Assembly (NCBI RefSeq): GCF_017809215.1
Contig: NZ_CP065424.1
Span: forward strand, 424,001 to 488,000
Length of the DNA: 64,000 nucleotides
DNA from: Heyndrickxia oleronia
Lineage (GTDB): Bacteria; Bacillota; Bacilli; Bacillales; Bacillaceae_C
Direction of reading: 5' to 3'
The notes under the pieces were generated by a model. That model worked only from the letters and a program-made list of their open reading frames with translations, was not told the origin of the DNA and did not search any database. Of this stretch, positions 8,743 through 15,809 are shown one piece after another. Position 1 is the first letter of the stretch. Every line of letters starts with the position of its first letter. The translations under genes and the position numbers were made by a program.

Positions 8743-9507
8743 ATGAAATCAGTTAAAGGGAAAATTGTTACCGGAGTCATTGCATTAGGACTATTATCAG
8801 GAATAGGTGCTGTATTTGCTAATACAGATGCAGGTGCAAGATTGCAAGCTTGGTATAAGGCACAATTTGATAAATCAGCAAAGGTTATTGCAGATGATAC
8901 AAAGGCATATGCAAAATCAAAAGCACCGGGGCTAAAAGAAGAATATAACAATCTAAAGGATGAAAAAGGTGAGCAAATTTCTGATGCAAAGGATATGCAA
9001 ACATCAATGGCTGATGATGCCATCAAGAATGCAAAGAATAGCCATATTAGGAATTTAAATAATCAAAAGGAAAAAATCCTCAACGAAATGGGCGCTGCTT
9101 TTGACGGCATCGTATCTGATGCTCAGACGGAGATTAATAGTGCAGGAGACAGAGCATATGCTCTAGCAACAAGCGATTTAGGAAAATATACAGATGCGGA
9201 AGGCAAGAAGGCGCTCACTGATATGACGACACAGTTAACAGCTTCAAAGGATAAAGCAGTTAATGAATTAAGAGAGGCCATTGATTTGGCAAAGCTGGAA
9301 ATACAAAAGCAGCTTGACTATCAAACAGAAGCTTCTACAACAGAGATAAAGGCAGCAATAGATGCCAAAATTGTGGAGTTAAGAGGGCTAATTAATCAAA
9401 AAGCAGATGAATTATTATCTCAGCAAAAACAAATCATTGCCGCAAAAGCTACAGAACTTGAGCAAATAGCTAAAAATGAATTAGATTCAGTGATTAGTGG
9501 AATTTAA
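8743..9507 (+). CDS. secreted alanine-rich coiled-coil protein (second of three)
   Basis: 254 residues. The signal peptide is MKSVKGKIVTGVIALGLLSG followed by IGAVFA and a likely cleavage before NTDAGARLQAWYKAQF. The mature part is almost continuous helix rich in Ala, Lys, Glu and Gln with no Cys, consistent with an extended coiled coil or filament-like protein. Its mature N-terminus (D.GARLQAWY) resembles that of the third protein (DIHGLLSRWF). No known family is recognised. The gene lies 38 bp after the first gene and is followed by a hairpin that could protect or attenuate its transcript. Confidence 0.8.
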   Translation: MKSVKGKIVTGVIALGLLSGIGAVFANTDAGARLQAWYKAQFDKSAKVIADDTKAYAKSKAPGLKEEYNNLKDEKGEQISDAKDMQTSMADDAIKNAKNSHIRNLNNQKEKILNEMGAAFDGIVSDAQTEINSAGDRAYALATSDLGKYTDAEGKKALTDMTTQLTASKDKAVNELREAIDLAKLEIQKQLDYQTEASTTEIKAAIDAKIVELRGLINQKADELLSQQKQIIAAKATELEQIAKNELDSVISGI

Positions 9508-9550
9508 ATCAATATTCTAATATAAGGAAAATAATAGTGGGGGGACATGT

Positions 9551-9579
9551 GATCAGAGTTCCATTTTGGAGCTCTGATT
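9551..9579 (+). promoter_or_regulatory. intercistronic hairpin
   Basis: ATCAGAGTTCCA pairs with TGGAGCTCTGAT (one G-T wobble, 3-nt loop). No long T-run follows, so it is more likely an mRNA-stabilising or partial-termination element than a full terminator. Confidence 0.6.
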
Positions 9580-9601
9580 TGATTGAAGTGGAGGGAAGTA
9601 A

Positions 9602-10183
9602 ATGGATAGTAAAAAGGGAAGTAGCCTAAAACAAAGGAAGCATAATAAATATAGGCTTCTAGTTGGAATTCTTTTTTTAAGTATAACAATAGGTAGTAGC
9701 ATTGGTTTTGTTTATGCTGATCAAGACATTCATGGTTTATTATCCAGATGGTTTGACAATAAAGGGAGCGAATCGATTCTCACGATTGAACAGGCTATTA
9801 TGACAGAAAAAGATAGGCAGAAGATGCGGTTAAAAGAAGAATTGCAACTAGAATTAAAGCGATCCGAGGATGATCTTATCTCATTTACGGAACAAGAAAG
9901 AATGAATCGTATCAATGAGCTAAAAGAGTATACTGACCACCTCATTGCTAACTTGCATATTGATAATGAAGCAGAAAAACAGCAAATGAGTGAAAAACTA
10001 CTATTCATTATGAATGAAGCAATCAATGAGATGGAGAAAACAATACCGAAAAAAGAGGAGATGTCTCCAAAAGAGCCCGATGAAAATAAAGAAGCGGAAA
10101 AAGATGAAAAAGATAAATCCGAGGGAGAAACCAATCAGGAGGAAAATGGTGCAAATGAAAGCGAGGATGTAGAGCAAAAATAG
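9602..10183 (+). CDS. secreted acidic coiled-coil protein (third of three)
   Basis: 193 residues. A basic cytoplasmic start (KKGSSLKQRKHNKYR) precedes a hydrophobic segment, LLVGILFLSITIGSSIGF, and a likely signal peptidase site after VYA. The mature part begins DQDIHGLLSRWF, continues as charged helices and ends in a strongly acidic, probably disordered Glu/Lys/Asn tail from about residue 150. No known family is recognised. GGAGGG lies 5 nt before the ATG. The next gene is a signal peptidase I only 17 bp away, so processing of these three precursors is its likely job. Confidence 0.78.
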   Translation: MDSKKGSSLKQRKHNKYRLLVGILFLSITIGSSIGFVYADQDIHGLLSRWFDNKGSESILTIEQAIMTEKDRQKMRLKEELQLELKRSEDDLISFTEQERMNRINELKEYTDHLIANLHIDNEAEKQQMSEKLLFIMNEAINEMEKTIPKKEEMSPKEPDENKEAEKDEKDKSEGETNQEENGANESEDVEQK

Positions 10184-10200
10184 AGCTGGAGGCCTGTTTA

Positions 10201-10719
10201 ATGAGTAATGAAAAAATACTTCATTCTGAAATTGATATAAAGGATGTTCCTCGAACTGTGAAAAGAGAGTGGATTAGCTGGATACGATTTGTACTTATAA
10301 TCGTAATATTATATGGAGCTATACATTATACGATTGGTATAAAAATTGTCAGTGGGGATTCGATGAATCCTACGATTCAGGATCGGGATATAGTTGTTGT
10401 AAGTAAGCTTTTCTTTACTCCAGAAAGAGGAGATATAATTGTATTAAAAGACCCAGAGGGGTTTGACATTGTCAAAAGAGTGATTGGTCTCCCAAATGAT
10501 CATGTTCGAATTAAAGATGGTATTGTGTATATTAATCAGCAAGTATTGGATGAGCCATACATAATCGGTCAGTCGATGGATATCGATGAAGTGGTCGTCG
10601 GCACTGACAGTTATTTTATAATGGGTGACAATCGGACCCCAGGTGAAAGCCTTGATAGCCGTGATCCGAGCATTGGTACGATATCAAAGGAGCAAATAGT
10701 TGGCGAAAAATTATTTTAA
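10201..10719 (+). CDS. type I signal peptidase dedicated to the secreted-protein operon
   Basis: 172-residue membrane-anchored Ser/Lys signal peptidase. The single N-terminal membrane segment covers about residues 29-46. The catalytic serine is Ser54 in SGDSMNPT and the general-base lysine is Lys92 in DIVKRVIGLP. The GDNR and S.DSRD.G boxes (YFIMGDNRTPGESLDSRDPS) complete the prokaryotic (P-type) signature. The C-terminus is short after VGEKLF. Ribosome site GGAGG lies upstream. Its position as last gene after three signal-peptide proteins recalls operons with private signal peptidases such as sipW-tasA, but this is a P-type enzyme and the substrates are not TasA-like. Confidence 0.93.
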   Translation: MSNEKILHSEIDIKDVPRTVKREWISWIRFVLIIVILYGAIHYTIGIKIVSGDSMNPTIQDRDIVVVSKLFFTPERGDIIVLKDPEGFDIVKRVIGLPNDHVRIKDGIVYINQQVLDEPYIIGQSMDIDEVVVGTDSYFIMGDNRTPGESLDSRDPSIGTISKEQIVGEKLF

Positions 10720-10737
10720 TCATAGGCTGTTTTCGTT

Positions 10738-10795
10738 TAGTTTATGAAAGTCCTACTGACTGCTTTTACAGCTAATAAAGATTCAGTGATTGTAG
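10738..10795 (-). repeat. dispersed repeat, inverted tail fragment
   Basis: On the minus strand it reads ACTGAATCTTTATTAGCTGT, then AAAAGCAGTCAGTAGGAC, matching the tail of the full dispersed repeat. No arms are present. Confidence 0.55.
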
Positions 10796-10805
10796 TTTTA
10801 TAAAA

Positions 10806-10880
10806 AAGATTGATCATTTAAAACAAAGTTCGATTATTTAAAATAAATATTGATCATTTATAATAAAGTTTGATTAAAAA
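10806..10880. repeat. AT-rich approximately 20-bp direct repeats
   Basis: Three to four imperfect units contain TTGATCATTTAAAACAAAG and variants, spaced 19-21 bp. Closely related motifs occur in the opposite orientation at 16530-16680, on the other side of the accessory island. Confidence 0.55.
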
Positions 10881-10952
10881 TAACCTCTTCGGATATGATG
10901 TCTGTAAGAGCTTATTTTTATTTTTTGGACAATTTGAGGTGGAATATGATAA

Positions 10953-10999
10953 TAGGGGGTAGCCTCAGGAACCGCATTTTCCTGACGCTACCCCTAATA
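10953..10999. other. strong GC-rich hairpin without T-tail
   Basis: TAGGGGGTAGCCTCAGGAA pairs with TTCCTGACGCTACCCCTA with one mismatch and one bulge around an ACCGCATT-like loop. No T-run follows in either direction, so it is not a standard terminator. It may be part of a small RNA or a REP-like palindrome. Confidence 0.5.
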
Positions 11000-11287
11000 G
11001 GAAAAATTAAATAGATAAGAGAACATATAGTTCAAAATCGAAAACATATTCGATGGAAGGAAAGCAAAACAAGAATCATTATTAATTTGCGTTAAAGGAG
11101 ATGCAAGAGTGATCTTAGAATTATGCCGTTCACGATACTATGGCCATAGACATAGTGAAGTATTAGCTAGTGGCTACCCAAAACAGAAAGTTTCTACGTA
11201 CATTTGGTATATTTATAAGTTTTTTTATAAACTGGATACAAAGTTTTTGTTTTGTGAAAAATGCTTGAACTATTCATTCCCTCAGGT
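11000..11287. other. unassigned region before a strong terminator
   Basis: A good AAAGGAG at 11094-11100 precedes GTG 11109, but the frame has no protein-like features and its stop lies inside the terminator hairpin. A small RNA or a decayed gene ending at the terminator is possible. Nothing can be named. Confidence 0.3.
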
Positions 11288-11330
11288 AAGAAAAAGGAGT
11301 AGAACCATGCCTACTCCTTTTTCTTAATTT
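11288..11330. terminator. bidirectional rho-independent terminator
   Basis: The 15-bp stem AAGAAAAAGGAGTAG / CTACTCCTTTTTCTT has T-rich flanks on both strands. Confidence 0.8.
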
Positions 11331-11460
11331 TTGCATCCAAAAAACACAAATAATATGCAAATGATCTGCCCTGTCATTAGATTTGTTGCACTTTTTCACC
11401 TTCAATCTATGTCGCTTTTTACAAATTAACGCGGTGGAAAGTTAATGTTTAGATAAAATA

Positions 11461-11488
11461 CAGGCTGCCGAGGTTTCTCGGCAGCCTG
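11461..11488 (-). terminator. terminator hairpin after the Cys-rich gene
   Basis: The perfect 12-bp stem CAGGCTGCCGAG / CTCGGCAGCCTG has a 4-nt loop. Read on the minus strand it is followed by TATTTTAT, consistent with ending the operon transcribed leftward. Confidence 0.65.
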
Positions 11489-11525
11489 ACAAGGCTATTA
11501 ACCTTGTTTTAATTTTGTATTGCAA

Positions 11526-12347
11526 TTAAACTGGGCATTCTTCCGGTCTTGCTGCAACTTCGACACACATACGGCAATCCCACAGACATCCAACTTTTGC
11601 AACTGCACAAACTGCACAAAAAGCGCAAAAAAGTGGGTTCGCACAACCTCCACATAGGAGTAAACACGAAGAGGTACTAGTACAGGACGCCCAAGTACCA
11701 CACCCAATACATTTCGCCATGCATTTTTTCCATTTACTTCCGGCTAATGGGACAACAATTGGTGTACCTTCATTGAAAGTCACAGCTCCCTCTTGACCAT
11801 TAAACTGAATGAGAGTATTTTCATTAAAAACTAATAATCCAACGACTTCATCTTTTTCTTTAATTTCTATTGACAGTCCTTGTAAAAAGTTCTGAGTAGA
11901 CTCTTGAGTTTCTTCATCAAAAGAATACTGTTCTACATTCATTACTTTGTGGCTATCTGCTGACAGATCGTATCCACCTTCTTCAAGAAATTCCATTACA
12001 GTATTATAGTCCCTGGAATTTTTGAACTTTTCATATTCTCGTTTAATGATTTGTTGATCTGTTTCAAATTTATTGAGTTGGTACGCCCAAACGTTATAAG
12101 CTTCTGTATATTTCAATTCAAATGAATTACCATTCTGTGAAACGGTTTGAGTATATTGCGTACCTATTATCTTACCCTCTTCCTCTTCGAAACCTAAATC
12201 TACTTCAACCGCAAAAAGGTCATCTGAAAAGTTTGTAATCTCGTTAAATAAATTTAAATTTAGACCGAGTTTACCATTCAAACGCTCATCGATCCGTTTT
12301 GTAACTTTTGCTTTCTCTGAAATAGATAAATTAACAATATTACCCAT
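11526..12347 (-). CDS. precursor-like protein with a 14-cysteine C-terminal domain (putative bacteriocin/RiPP)
   Basis: 273 residues in two contrasting parts. Residues 1-208 are soluble, acidic and contain no cysteine (MGNIVNLSISEKAKVTKRID and onward). Residues 209-273 hold 14 cysteines, at 209, 213, 216, 222, 228, 232, 235, 241, 244, 247, 254, 258, 261 and 271, in a Gly/Ala/hydrophobic background. There is no signal peptide or membrane segment at the N-terminus. A long leader or pro-region before a small Cys-rich hydrophobic core recalls halocin-C8-like bacteriocin precursors, where the leader can act as immunity protein; that assignment is inference. Neighbours on the same strand are a membrane protein, an XRE regulator, an intracellular subtilisin and a CPHC redoxin, a plausible set for regulation, maturation and disulfide chemistry. 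AAGGTGG precedes the ATG. Confidence 0.75.
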   Translation of the reverse strand: MGNIVNLSISEKAKVTKRIDERLNGKLGLNLNLFNEITNFSDDLFAVEVDLGFEEEEGKIIGTQYTQTVSQNGNSFELKYTEAYNVWAYQLNKFETDQQIIKREYEKFKNSRDYNTVMEFLEEGGYDLSADSHKVMNVEQYSFDEETQESTQNFLQGLSIEIKEKDEVVGLLVFNENTLIQFNGQEGAVTFNEGTPIVVPLAGSKWKKCMAKCIGCGTWASCTSTSSCLLLCGGCANPLFCAFCAVCAVAKVGCLWDCRMCVEVAARPEECPV

Positions 12348-12373
12348 TTTTTAAAACCACCTTATAATATATT

Positions 12374-12389
12374 AGAGTTTTTCAACTCT
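12374..12389 (-). promoter_or_regulatory. small hairpin in the leader of the Cys-rich gene
   Basis: The inverted repeat AGAGTT / AACTCT with a 4-nt loop lies between the membrane-protein gene and the Cys-rich gene, just upstream of its ribosome site. It could mark mRNA processing or mild attenuation. Confidence 0.35.
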
Positions 12390-12426
12390 TATACAATAAA
12401 GTGGAATTTAAGATAAATTTATAAAC

Positions 12427-12846
12427 TTATTCTCTACTATAATTGAAAAAAAATTGAACCAATTGAGCAAACATAAATACAACCAAACTTGAAAAAAAAG
12501 CAAAACTAACAGAATCTCTAAACGACTCCAAGCTATTATCAGTAAAAATAGTAACACTTAGAAAGATAACTAGGTATAGATAAGAAATACTTAATGATGT
12601 TTTTAATCTCCCTAAAAGGAAACCGTCCATAATGACTTCTTTTTCAAACAATTTTTTGCTCTTAGTTACAGTAATAATCTCCTTTATAAGCAATACTACA
12701 GCAACTATAACGCCACCAGAAAAAACAATTCCATTAAAGGTAGATCCATCACTAAAATGCTTAATTGCCAAAAACGCAAACAACAAAATAAACGCTAACT
12801 CTATAATCAACTTTAGAAATTTCGGCATTTTTAATGTACCACCCAT
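12427..12846 (-). CDS. four-helix membrane protein of the bacteriocin-like cluster
   Basis: 139 residues with about four hydrophobic segments (roughly 8-27, 36-55, 88-106, 115-133). It resembles in shape the small integral membrane proteins paired with an XRE repressor in many Firmicutes (DUF2178-like), but the family match is not certain. The ATG overlaps the stop of the regulator gene (TAATG), so the two are translationally coupled. A role in immunity, signalling to the regulator or export is possible; nothing in the sequence decides. Confidence 0.7.
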   Translation of the reverse strand: MGGTLKMPKFLKLIIELAFILLFAFLAIKHFSDGSTFNGIVFSGGVIVAVVLLIKEIITVTKSKKLFEKEVIMDGFLLGRLKTSLSISYLYLVIFLSVTIFTDNSLESFRDSVSFAFFSSLVVFMFAQLVQFFFNYSRE

Positions 12847-13067
12847 TAAGAATCACTCCCTTCATCAATATAAAAAACTTCTTTAATATCTTTTCCAACA
12901 GCAATACTAATCGCATATGCTACAACAATAGAAGGCGCATAGCTTTTATTTTCAATTGAGATTATGGTTTGACGGTGAACATCTGCTTTATCTGCTAGGT
13001 CTTGTTGTGTCATGTCATTTAACAACCTGAATTTTTTAACATTGTTATAAACAATAGGCTTTTTCAC
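12846..13067 (-). CDS. small XRE-family (Cro/C1-type) transcriptional regulator
   Basis: 73 residues that are essentially one helix-turn-helix domain: NNVKKFRLLNDMTQQDLADKADVHRQTIISIENKSYAPS, followed by VGKDIKEVFYID. This is the YgzD-like compact type often placed before a membrane protein. The gene is preceded by an almost perfect 50-bp palindrome (13084-13133), probably its own operator, so autoregulation of this operon and perhaps of the Cys-rich gene is likely. Confidence 0.88.
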   Translation of the reverse strand: MKKPIVYNNVKKFRLLNDMTQQDLADKADVHRQTIISIENKSYAPSIVVAYAISIAVGKDIKEVFYIDEGSDS

Positions 13068-13083
13068 ATTTTTTCACCTCATA

Positions 13084-13133
13084 AAATGTATATGATACTA
13101 TACATTACTAAATGTATAGTATCATATACATTT
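13084..13133. promoter_or_regulatory. large palindromic operator/promoter of the XRE operon
   Basis: Two perfectly complementary 23-nt arms (13084-13106 and 13111-13133) are separated by ACTA. Each arm itself contains inverted half-sites ATGTATA / TATACAT, so four half-sites are present. TATA-type -10 hexamers fall inside. It lies immediately upstream of the XRE gene. Confidence 0.8.
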
Positions 13134-13199
13134 AGTGTTGTAAACCATATATGTAAAAAAATACAAACAACCTGAAAAAGCATTGTTTGCATGAAACAT

Positions 13200-14144
13200 T
13201 TAACTTAATTGTAAAAAACCGTTCCCCACTTGTTTCAGTGGATAGTCAGGTAGATTTAGAGCGTTTATTAACAGGTAATGATATACATACATGGGAATGA
13301 GGCTAGTATCTATATCTTTCATTTTTTTAATAATTAATGCCGCTGCCCCTGCGACAAATGGTGCCGCCATTGATGTTCCAGTTAATTCAGCATAGTTATT
13401 ATTTAAGTGCGTTGACAATATGTCCTCACCTGGCCCTACGATGTCTAAGTTCACATTAGAATTTGAAAAGCTAGATGGAATATTATATTTAGAAATAGAT
13501 CCTACTTGAATAACTTCTTTATAAAAACCAGGATATGATAACTCAACAGTTTCACCTTTTCCGTCACCCTCATTACCTGCGGCTGCCACTAAAACTATAC
13601 CCTGCTTTCTTGCCCTTTTTATTATTCGATGTAATTCTTCGTTGTATTCACTTCCACCAAGAGACATATTTATAATGCTTACTTTTTGACCTCTAGGACC
13701 AACCCAATTCATTGCGTGATCTATTGCTTGGATTAAATGTGAAAAATTACCAACTCCGTTTTTATTTATTACTTTCAGTATAAGTAATTTACTCCTTGGA
13801 GCTACTCCAACAACTCCATTATCTCGCTCCGGTGAAGCAGCTATTATTCCAGCGACATGAGTCCCATGACCGATATAGTCTTGGAAATGATATGGGTCAC
13901 TTCCGTCATCTTCGGTAAAATTGTAACCGCCAATTACGTTGCCGGCCAAGTCTCGATGGTTTTCAATTCCGCTATCTATTACAGCAGTAATTATCCCATC
14001 ACCTTTATCTGTCTGATCCCAAATATCTCTTGCTTTAATAAGATCAAGCAAATTATGATCCTCACTTAATACTCTTAAAACCTTATTTATTCTAATAGGT
14101 TCTACTTTAAAGTCATATTTAAGAGATATGCTAGATTTTTCCAA
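13200..14144 (-). CDS. intracellular subtilisin-like serine protease (S8)
   Basis: 314 residues. The catalytic triad is Asp57 (AVIDSGI), His93 (GHGTHVAG) and Ser258 (GTSMAAP), with the oxyanion Asn191 in AAGNEG. There is no signal peptide: the protein starts MEKSSISLKYDFKVEPIRIN, about 45 residues before the protease domain, as in intracellular subtilisins with a short N-terminal inhibitory extension. Next to a leader-bearing Cys-rich protein without export signal, a role in cutting the leader or in regulated degradation is a reasonable inference. The ATG is preceded by GGAGG. A 75-bp gap separates it from the redoxin gene upstream. Confidence 0.9.
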   Translation of the reverse strand: MEKSSISLKYDFKVEPIRINKVLRVLSEDHNLLDLIKARDIWDQTDKGDGIITAVIDSGIENHRDLAGNVIGGYNFTEDDGSDPYHFQDYIGHGTHVAGIIAASPERDNGVVGVAPRSKLLILKVINKNGVGNFSHLIQAIDHAMNWVGPRGQKVSIINMSLGGSEYNEELHRIIKRARKQGIVLVAAAGNEGDGKGETVELSYPGFYKEVIQVGSISKYNIPSSFSNSNVNLDIVGPGEDILSTHLNNNYAELTGTSMAAPFVAGAAALIIKKMKDIDTSLIPMYVYHYLLINALNLPDYPLKQVGNGFLQLS

Positions 14145-14219
14145 CTAAACACCTCCAAAAATCCCTTTATTTTACAGACGAAATTGAATTTCAATGTATT
14201 ATATTAATATACCTATCTT

Positions 14220-14459
14220 TTATAACAATCTTTCTGCTAATATCTTTGGATTAAACCCTACGAAGGAATCTACCTCCTTAGTATTTTCATCTTCAATTGT
14301 CATGTAGGGAATAACTTTAATACCTTTATTTTGCAATTCCTCAGCAAATTTAGCCTTTTTAACATTCTTTTCGATATAGTCTATTTGATTATTTTTGAGC
14401 CATTTTTTTAAAGAAACACAATGAGGGCATGTATCACTCGAATACACTGTTATCTTCAT
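14220..14459 (-). CDS. glutaredoxin/NrdH-like redoxin (CPHC)
   Basis: 79-residue thioredoxin-fold protein with the active site TCPHC (Cys11, Cys14), the cis-proline segment KVIPYMTI and a C-terminal helix (SFVGFNPKILAERLL). It is cytoplasmic. Its place upstream of the subtilisin and the 14-Cys protein suggests thiol control of that product, but NrdH-like proteins also serve general reduction. The ribosome site GGGAGTG precedes the ATG. Confidence 0.85.
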   Translation of the reverse strand: MKITVYSSDTCPHCVSLKKWLKNNQIDYIEKNVKKAKFAEELQNKGIKVIPYMTIEDENTKEVDSFVGFNPKILAERLL

Positions 14460-14631
14460 TTTTAATCACTCCCTTTCTTTTATTACTAAAAGTGTATTTT
14501 TTCAAAAAATGTAAACCAGTCTGCTAGTGAATTTTTTTAAAACAGAATATATGTGAGCATCCAGTTTATAATTCACAAGGCTATTTCACTTATATAAGTA
14601 GGTGGAAATTTTTTTGAAGGAGTGACAATTA

Positions 14632-15228
14632 ATGACATTATCTAACTGTAGCAATATAGTGAAGTCTATCTTACTAAAAAACAACATTCTAGATAATAAC
14701 TTGCTAAGGACTTTCCTAGAAGATGAAAATCACTTCGAATTATTTGAAAAGGCTATCAATGATCCAAGCAAAGAAAATAAGCTCAAGGTGGAAAACGCAT
14801 TTAATAACTACTACCTACAGATTCGCAAGTTTACATATCTTAATAGTTTAATACGCATTTATTCTATAGATTTTGAGAAGAAAGAAAGAAAAATGAAGCA
14901 AAGGTATTCATTAATTTTGGATCAACCAATAGATTCAAGTAATAACGAACATGCGTCTACACATCTTAGTTTATACAGTGACAATGAAAACACTCGTGAA
15001 CAATATCATTCTTTATATGAGGCCATTAGCGATGAGAAGTTATTTGCTGCATTAGACCAACTTACACAATTCCAGTATAAAGTCCTCGAACTGATCTATC
15101 ACCGCGAGCTAACAAGATCGGAAGTTGCAAATTTGTTTAATACAAGCCCTCAGAATATATCAAACACCCATAGAAAAGCTATAATTAAATTAAAGAATTA
15201 TTTGAGGAGTGATGATAGTGAATCTTGA
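14632..15228 (+). CDS. SigO-like sigma factor subunit (regions 3/4)
   Basis: 198 residues. The C-terminal part (about 138-195) is a sigma-70 region 4 helix-turn-helix: DQLTQFQYKVLELIYHRELT, then RSEVANLFNTSPQNISNTHR and KAIIKLKNYL. The N-terminal part lacks a recognisable region 2. The next gene overlaps its end and encodes a 69-residue protein resembling region 2. B. subtilis SigO (YvrI) and RsoA (YvrHa) form exactly such a two-subunit sigma factor, with similar lengths and overlapping genes. AAGGAGTG precedes the ATG. It is divergent from the redoxin/subtilisin/Cys-rich genes, which are candidate targets. Confidence 0.8.
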   Translation: MTLSNCSNIVKSILLKNNILDNNLLRTFLEDENHFELFEKAINDPSKENKLKVENAFNNYYLQIRKFTYLNSLIRIYSIDFEKKERKMKQRYSLILDQPIDSSNNEHASTHLSLYSDNENTREQYHSLYEAISDEKLFAALDQLTQFQYKVLELIYHRELTRSEVANLFNTSPQNISNTHRKAIIKLKNYLRSDDSES

Positions 15229-15427
15229 TGAATTATGTTGTGACTTACATCCATCCCTTATTAATAAATTAAATGCAACAATGAGAAAAAAACTTTCAAA
15301 TGTACACCCTAATGATAAAAATGACTTACAACAAGAACTTTGTATTAAAATATTTGAAAAGTCACAAAAAATAGAGTTCAGGGATAACCCACCTAAATTT
15401 TGGAGTTTTTTCAAAGAAACCCCCTAG
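15218..15427 (+). CDS. RsoA-like sigma co-factor (region 2)
   Basis: 69 residues: VNLDELCCDLHPSLINKL, then DKNDLQQELCIKIFEKSQKI and PPKFWSFFKE. The DL.QEL.IKI.E.......P..FW pattern is that of sigma region 2.1-2.2, as in B. subtilis RsoA (79 residues). Possible starts are GTG 15209, ATG 15212 and GTG 15218. The last is preferred because GAGGAG ends about 8 nt upstream. It overlaps the SigO-like gene by 11 bp, suggesting coupled synthesis of a split sigma factor. It ends in ETP with a TAG, slightly shorter than RsoA; a small C-terminal loss cannot be excluded. Confidence 0.7.
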   Translation: MNLDELCCDLHPSLINKLNATMRKKLSNVHPNDKNDLQQELCIKIFEKSQKIEFRDNPPKFWSFFKETP

Positions 15428-15512
15428 TTAATGGAACCCCTTTTTTAAAATTATTAAACGGAAAGTTGTTATTACTTTTTTTATAAACATTTATGCAACC
15501 CCTTGCCACAAC

Positions 15513-15540
15513 AAAAGAGAGAACGTGTCTCACGTTCTCT
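15513..15540 (-). terminator. terminator of the small 74-residue gene
   Basis: The 10-bp stem AGAGAACGTG / CACGTTCTCT with a 3-nt loop is followed on the minus strand by TTTTGTT. Confidence 0.7.
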
Positions 15541-15562
15541 AAAATCTGTATTGCATATATTA

Positions 15563-15787
15563 TCAATCCTGCTCTATACAATCTTGATGGCAAACGCATA
15601 AGTTTATACCATAAGTATCCTTTACTACTTTTTTGAGTTCTTTTATTTCAGTAGCATATGAAATACATAAATCTTGGTATTCTTCAATTTCGCTTTCCTC
15701 ATTACAGCTCTTTATACATTGAGATGATTTAATCAGGTTAATTTTTAAATTAGTGTAGTCCTCTAACGCCTTTTCTAGTGATTTCAT
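15563..15787 (-). CDS. small helical cysteine-containing protein, unknown
   Basis: 74 residues, soluble and helical, with six cysteines in a spaced pattern (SQCIKSCNEE, LCISYA, LCVCHQDC). No known family is recognised. A strong GAGGAGG ribosome site 6 nt before the ATG and a terminator just after the stop make it a real gene. It lies between the split sigma genes and a tRNA-Cys on the minus strand. Confidence 0.7.
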   Translation of the reverse strand: MKSLEKALEDYTNLKINLIKSSQCIKSCNEESEIEEYQDLCISYATEIKELKKVVKDTYGINLCVCHQDCIEQD

Positions 15788-15809
15788 TTTTTACCTCCTC
15801 GAATACGAA

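Noticed and set aside
8589..9026. 145-residue frame opposite the secreted coiled-coil genes
   Set aside because: Antisense shadow of two genes with signal peptides; Ser/Phe-rich as expected from reversed Lys/Glu-rich codons.
11109..11327. GTG-started 72-residue frame with a good AAAGGAG
   Set aside because: Its end lies inside a strong terminator hairpin and the sequence shows no domain or biased composition; kept only as an unassigned region.
12632..12886. 84-residue frame opposite the small membrane protein
   Set aside because: Antisense to a gene coupled by TAATG to the XRE regulator; no ribosome site.
15190..15414. 74-residue frame opposite the RsoA-like gene
   Set aside because: The forward frame has a ribosome site, overlap coupling and sigma region 2 features; this one has none.
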